Notes under the pieces: model-generated
Database searches by the model: none
What the model was told of the DNA's origin: nothing
Seen by the model: the letters and a program-made list of their open reading frames with translations, nothing else
NCBI GenBank assembly: GCA_001940825.1
Contig: MSGT01000066.1
Span: 1 to 33,826 of the forward strand
Source of the DNA: Sphaerochaeta sp. Phil3
Lineage (GTDB): Bacteria; Spirochaetota; Spirochaetia; Sphaerochaetales; Sphaerochaetaceae
Direction of reading: 5' to 3'
Length of the DNA stretch: 33,826 bases
Translations under genes and position numbers: made by a program
In this document: positions 30,466 through 33,826 of the stretch, piece by piece
Position numbering within the stretch: the stretch's first letter is position 1
How the letters are laid out: the number at the start of each line of letters is the position of its first letter

Positions 30466-30864
30466 TCAGTAGGCTTCGCCTAGGGAGAAGTCGCCCACTA
30501 TTTTCATGAGCTTGCCATCTTTGACAATGGAGAGGTCTCTGTTGGGGAACATTATCTTGAGGTTGTTTTGGAGATACGAGAACGCCGCATCGTTTATCTC
30601 CTGTCTCTCTTCTGGCGGTACTCTATCCAACGTTCTTATATCCACTTCCACAACGTATCCGCGACCTGAGTTTGAACCATAACCCAAAGTGAAGGCCAAT
30701 GCGGTGGAGAACAGACCATCGAAGCGTGGGTTGGAACCTGATCCTCTTTTGAGTCTGTTCGGATGTATCCTGTACTTTGTTCCATACAGGTCTTCAAGGT
30801 AGTCGTCAAGGTTCTGGCAAAGCATAGAGAGAGTGCTTTCAAGTTCTTCCTGTTTTGGATGCAT
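30466..30864 (-). CDS. Conserved-looking 132-residue protein beside a patatin-like lipase
   Basis: I do not recognise this family. The protein is charged and soluble, with no signal or membrane segment. Helix (QEELESTLSMLCQNLDDYLEDLYG) comes first, then a basic Gly/Ser stretch (RLKRGSGSNPRFDG) and a strand GRGYVVEVDIRTLDRVP. The end carries MFPNRDLSIVKDGKLMKIVGDF. AAGGA lies upstream of ATG. It starts 15 bases after the patatin gene on the same strand, so the two form one unit and probably act together. Its stop codon abuts repeat copy 8, so the last codons may have been altered. Confidence 0.65.
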   Translation of the reverse strand: MHPKQEELESTLSMLCQNLDDYLEDLYGTKYRIHPNRLKRGSGSNPRFDGLFSTALAFTLGYGSNSGRGYVVEVDIRTLDRVPPEERQEINDAAFSYLQNNLKIMFPNRDLSIVKDGKLMKIVGDFSLGEAY

Positions 30865-30879
30865 TGTCGTATTCCTTCT

Positions 30880-31986
30880 TTATCGTTGGTTCTTGTTGTT
30901 GAGCAGCATAGAGGCAACTTTGAGAATCTCGTCTGCATGTTTGTCCGCCACAGTGTTGGCGAACTCCACCATCGACTTCACGGAGTCAGGATTTGTGTCA
31001 TCCATCTTTATTCCAAGTTCCAGTGGGTCGTCTATGCGTATGTAGTCTACATCCTGCATGTTTTGCAGGACATAGTCCGTGGTCCTCTTTTGCGCCGTGG
31101 AGAACATTGGGTTCACTTGATCCACCCAGCTCAACAGACCGTATGTGTCCTCAAGTGACATCGTGTGGATTTTTCCTCCCGTGCTGAGCGACAATATGTG
31201 GAACTTGCTGCAGTTTGGATAGAGTTTCTTGGCTTCTATGTATGCATATATGGAGGGGTTGTTTGCAACAACTCCGCCGTCTACGAGGATCTCGCCGTTT
31301 CGTATCAAAGGAGGGAAGTATGTGGGGGCGGCGCTTGTTGCACGTCCTGCATCCCTTACCAGAAACGACCTGTCTTCATAGCTTTTTATCATTACAGGTG
31401 CCCCTGAGAAAAGGTCATAGCTCATTATCAGGGTTGGAACTGTGGCTTCTCCAAGCTTTGAATCTTCGAACCACTCATCAAGCATGGACTCTATGCCTGA
31501 TTCCGGGTACTTGGTGGATGCGATCTTCCTGAGTCCTGTGAACGTGGATGTTGGGAATATGGTCTTTCCCATTGACATATACTGATCAAGAATATCGTCC
31601 AGGAGTATCTGCGGTGCGTTCTTGCATATTTTATATCCGAACTCGGTAGGACATGTGAGGGCAAGCGATATTAGTCCTCCGGTTGAGGTTCCTGCAATGT
31701 AGTCGAAGTAGGAGTCAAGGCTGTCTTCGCCGCCGCAGCATCGTATTTCATCCTCTAGCTTTTGGAGCAGCACCATTGGAATGACTCCCCTCATGCCTCC
31801 TCCGTCAATGCATAGGATGAAGCGCTCCTCTGGCTTCTGCAACGCCTGTTGCTCCTGCGGTGAGATGGATTCAGTGACATCGGCCTTGAAGTCCTGCGTT
31901 GTCGTGTCCTTTGGGGTGTTTCGTTTTATGTGCAGCTTTGTGCGTATCGTATTGAACAAGTCCCGTATGCTCATGCGACTAAACAT
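30880..31986 (-). CDS. Patatin-like phospholipase
   Basis: This 368-residue protein is a patatin-fold lipid acyl hydrolase. The oxyanion motif DGGGMRG is at 61-67, the nucleophile serine S101 lies in GTSTGG, and the catalytic aspartate sits in VDGGVVANNPS. No signal peptide is seen, so it acts in the cytoplasm on inner-membrane lipids. Members with this layout include CapV effectors of CBASS antiphage systems, but no nucleotide cyclase is in the window. Two starts are possible, ATG 31986 and ATG 31974, neither with a strong ribosome site. The radical SAM gene diverges only 27 bases away. The small gene downstream is in the same operon. Confidence 0.85.
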   Translation of the reverse strand: MFSRMSIRDLFNTIRTKLHIKRNTPKDTTTQDFKADVTESISPQEQQALQKPEERFILCIDGGGMRGVIPMVLLQKLEDEIRCCGGEDSLDSYFDYIAGTSTGGLISLALTCPTEFGYKICKNAPQILLDDILDQYMSMGKTIFPTSTFTGLRKIASTKYPESGIESMLDEWFEDSKLGEATVPTLIMSYDLFSGAPVMIKSYEDRSFLVRDAGRATSAAPTYFPPLIRNGEILVDGGVVANNPSIYAYIEAKKLYPNCSKFHILSLSTGGKIHTMSLEDTYGLLSWVDQVNPMFSTAQKRTTDYVLQNMQDVDYIRIDDPLELGIKMDDTNPDSVKSMVEFANTVADKHADEILKVASMLLNNKNQR

Positions 31987-32013
31987 GATATATTTGGTGC
32001 TGAAGGTCAAGGT

Positions 32014-32997
32014 ATGAATATGCAAATGAAGCGTTATAACCAATATTCGGATTGCCGGTTGTGTCCAAACGAGTGCGGGGTGGATCGTGCTGCAGGTGAA
32101 GTTGGGCGCTGTGGGCAGACAAGCCAGATGCGTGTTGCTTGGATGGGTCTCCATAGGGGAGAGGAGCCACCCATTACCGGCGAACACGGCTCAGGCATGG
32201 TGTTCTTCTGCGGCTGTCCCCTGCATTGTCAGTACTGTCAGAACTATCAGATAAGCGGTGCGCTGGATGGGCAGGAAGGCTCTCGTTGTCGTTCCTATGA
32301 TGGCGTTGCCGTCACGGAGAAGCAGCTTGCGGATCTGATGCTCGACCTCCAGTCCTTTGGCGCTGCGTCCATAAACCTCGTCACGGGAACGCATTACATC
32401 CCATCCATTGTGGTGGCCTTGAAGGATGCCAAGAAAAGGGGGCTTTCTCTTCCTGTCGTGTGGAACTCATCAGGTTACGAAAGTGTTGAGGCCATGCGCC
32501 TGATTGACGACCTTATTGATTTATATCTTCTTGATGTGAAAACAATTGACAAGGATGTCGCTTCGCGTTTCTGCGGCCTTGCACGCTATTGCGATGCCAT
32601 CGTCCCTTTGGTGCGCTTCCTGAAAAGACGTCACCCTCACACCTATATGGAAAACGGTCTTGAGGGCGTTCTCGTGAGGCATCTCGTCTTTCCCAGAACT
32701 CTTGATGCCACCATGCGATTTCTTTCCTGGTATGCCGATAACCTTAAGGACAACTTCCTCTTGTCCCTCATGGTGCAGTTCGTTCCACCTCTTGAAGACC
32801 CTGGATTTCCAAAACTTGCAAAGAGCGAATACGACTCATTGCTGGATGCGCTTGACCGCTATGAAATAGATGGTTTCATACAGGAGCAATCCGACAACGA
32901 AATACTGTGGATTCCCGATTTCACCAAGGACCAACCCTTTCCGGACAGTTTTGCAGAACCCCTGCCTTCGTTCCTTGATTTGAAGAGAAAAGCCTAA
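32014..32997 (+). CDS. PflX-like radical SAM protein
   Basis: This 327-residue protein matches the PflX branch (COG1313) of pyruvate-formate-lyase-activating-enzyme homologues. The N-terminus has CRLCPNECGVDRAAGEVGRC, an extra cysteine site, then the radical SAM motif CPLHCQYC (CxxxCxxC) near residue 67 with the NYQIS strand after it. GTHYIPS and VVWNSSGYES follow, as in the family. The reaction is unknown. Starts at 32014, 32020 and 32026 are close; 32014 has AAGG seven bases upstream. The promoter would lie inside the 5' end of the divergent patatin gene. It converges on UMP kinase with 30 bases between. Confidence 0.85.
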   Translation: MNMQMKRYNQYSDCRLCPNECGVDRAAGEVGRCGQTSQMRVAWMGLHRGEEPPITGEHGSGMVFFCGCPLHCQYCQNYQISGALDGQEGSRCRSYDGVAVTEKQLADLMLDLQSFGAASINLVTGTHYIPSIVVALKDAKKRGLSLPVVWNSSGYESVEAMRLIDDLIDLYLLDVKTIDKDVASRFCGLARYCDAIVPLVRFLKRRHPHTYMENGLEGVLVRHLVFPRTLDATMRFLSWYADNLKDNFLLSLMVQFVPPLEDPGFPKLAKSEYDSLLDALDRYEIDGFIQEQSDNEILWIPDFTKDQPFPDSFAEPLPSFLDLKRKA

Positions 32998-33027
32998 ATG
33001 GGTTGTCGTTTGTGACCTTTGGTTCGT

Positions 33028-33723
33028 TCAGCCTATCGTCGTGCCTTCGAACGGCTTTCCATTGAGTATTGCAATCGTGTTCTCTATGTTGCGTCCGTCT
33101 GCACAAACGACCTTTATCTGGGCTTCCTGCGCCAGCTTTGACGCAATTGGATCGAACGGAACGTTCTTGCCTGGAACCCATTGGTCTCCCACCATTTTCC
33201 TGAAATCCTCCCATGAAATGCTGTCGATTGGTTTTGCATCTGGGTTCTTACGAGGGTCGTCAGTATAGACCTTTGCGATGTTGGAGAGGTTTATCACCGT
33301 TTTGGCTCCAAAGCGACGTGCGAGATAGACTGCATCGGTGTCCGTTGAGAAGCCGGGTTTCCATCCTCCAGCTACAAGGACCTTTCCTTCGAACTTAATG
33401 CTGCTTGCTGTTGGGTCTATGACCAGAGCATCCTTGCAAAGGTCTCCAAAGATGGATTTCACAAGCTCTCCGTTAAGGTGCGTTGCTCTTATTCCAATCC
33501 AGTCCTGCACGTTGGCGTCCTTGGCTTCGTCTCCCATTACATCCCTGTAGGCCTGCTGATACACCCTCGCAGGTGCTCCTCCACCGCAAACGAATATGAG
33601 CTTGCTTTCTGAGTTCTCCTCAAGGTATTTCTTCATCCCTCCAAGGAACTGTGCCAGAAACGTGCTGTTGACCTTGTCAGGTGCAATTATGGAACCACCC
33701 ACTGAAAGAACGAAAATACCCAT
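33028..33723 (-). CDS. pyrH: UMP kinase, archaeal-type amino acid kinase fold
   Basis: This 231-residue enzyme should convert UMP to UDP. It shows the amino acid kinase fold: GIFVLSVGGSIIAP at the N-terminus, FVCGGGAPARVYQQ, the IGIRATHLNGELV helix, GGWKPGFSTDTDAVYLARRFGA for substrate, and VYTDDPRKNPDAKPID near residue 155. The layout resembles the archaeal-type UMP kinases also found in some spirochaetes and differs in detail from E. coli PyrH. ATG 33723 follows AGAGAGG by six bases; a further upstream ATG at 33768 lacks a site. A promoter is seen at 33760-33789. Confidence 0.85.
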   Translation of the reverse strand: MGIFVLSVGGSIIAPDKVNSTFLAQFLGGMKKYLEENSESKLIFVCGGGAPARVYQQAYRDVMGDEAKDANVQDWIGIRATHLNGELVKSIFGDLCKDALVIDPTASSIKFEGKVLVAGGWKPGFSTDTDAVYLARRFGAKTVINLSNIAKVYTDDPRKNPDAKPIDSISWEDFRKMVGDQWVPGKNVPFDPIASKLAQEAQIKVVCADGRNIENTIAILNGKPFEGTTIG

Positions 33724-33759
33724 TGGAAACCTCTCTTCTGTGCTTGTTTTGCTGCTTTG

Positions 33760-33789
33760 ATGATACATTTTTCATCTGCTGCCTTGCAA
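33760..33789 (-). promoter_or_regulatory. Promoter of UMP kinase
   Basis: Reading leftwards, TTGCAA (33784-33789), 18 bases and TATCAT (33760-33765). Confidence 0.5.
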
Positions 33790-33793
33790 CCCT

Positions 33794-33826
33794 TCTTGGT
33801 CGTTGCATGGTCTACGTTGTCGCTGC
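33794..33826. repeat. Structured repeat, copy 9, cut by the window end
   Basis: CTTGGT, then GTTGCATGG and TCTACGTTGTCGCTGC match the left arm of copy 1 (3250-3283) with four differences. The hairpin itself would lie beyond the window. Confidence 0.6.

Overview
The window reads as chromosome from a gut- or host-associated spirochaete of the Treponema/Sphaerochaeta type. This is an inference from a eukaryote-like hexokinase, a PnrA/BMP-type purine-nucleoside ABC system with a Cys-less signal peptide, an Rpn-type nuclease/transposase and strong AGGAGG ribosome sites; no rRNA or marker gene is present. Most of it has a mid-GC housekeeping composition. The stretch from about 25.55 to 30.44 kb is AT-rich and full of decayed genes.

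Layout. 0.2-3.0 kb: galactokinase and a RecQ-family helicase on the minus strand, overlapping by 98 bases. 3.0-4.1 kb: gene-free, with a possible small RNA, two structured repeats, a 9-bp minisatellite and a long inverted repeat. 4.1-6.3 kb: a membrane-flavodoxin fusion, a small DUF4190-like membrane protein, two structured repeats and a flavin reductase-like protein. 6.4-7.9 kb: cysteine synthase divergent from an Rrf2 regulator, with a palindromic operator over the cysK promoter. 8.0-10.1 kb: an envelope protein, a lipoprotein metallophosphoesterase and a small lipoprotein. 10.2-12.0 kb: oleate hydratase. 12.1-12.9 kb: Rpn-like nuclease. 13.3-21.3 kb: a five-gene minus-strand operon (BMP-type binding protein, ABC ATPase, two permeases, one-chain xanthine dehydrogenase). 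21.7-25.3 kb: exonuclease I, a secreted protein and hexokinase. 25.3-30.4 kb: structured repeats and then the AT-rich island of broken genes. 30.4-33.7 kb: a small unknown protein with a patatin-like lipase, a PflX-like radical SAM protein and an archaeal-type UMP kinase.

The purine operon is the clearest functional unit. A solute-binding protein and its transporter import a purine or nucleoside. The last gene encodes a xanthine dehydrogenase that carries its own [2Fe-2S] domain, the molybdopterin domain and a C-terminal polyferredoxin, and has no FAD domain. Uptake, oxidation and electron delivery to a ferredoxin-like acceptor are thus in one transcription unit.

The most unusual signal is an interspersed repeat of about 85-95 bases. 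It has six complete copies and three partial ones. Each can fold into the same multi-helix hairpin, and although the stem sequences differ between copies the partners change together (compensatory changes). A CC/TGT internal loop is invariant. Copies sit in tandem about 102-108 bases apart; several abut or overlap gene ends, and two supply the region of a TAG stop codon. I do not recognise the family. The window also has short-period tandem repeats with periods of 9, 12 and 18 bases, in spacers as well as in genes.
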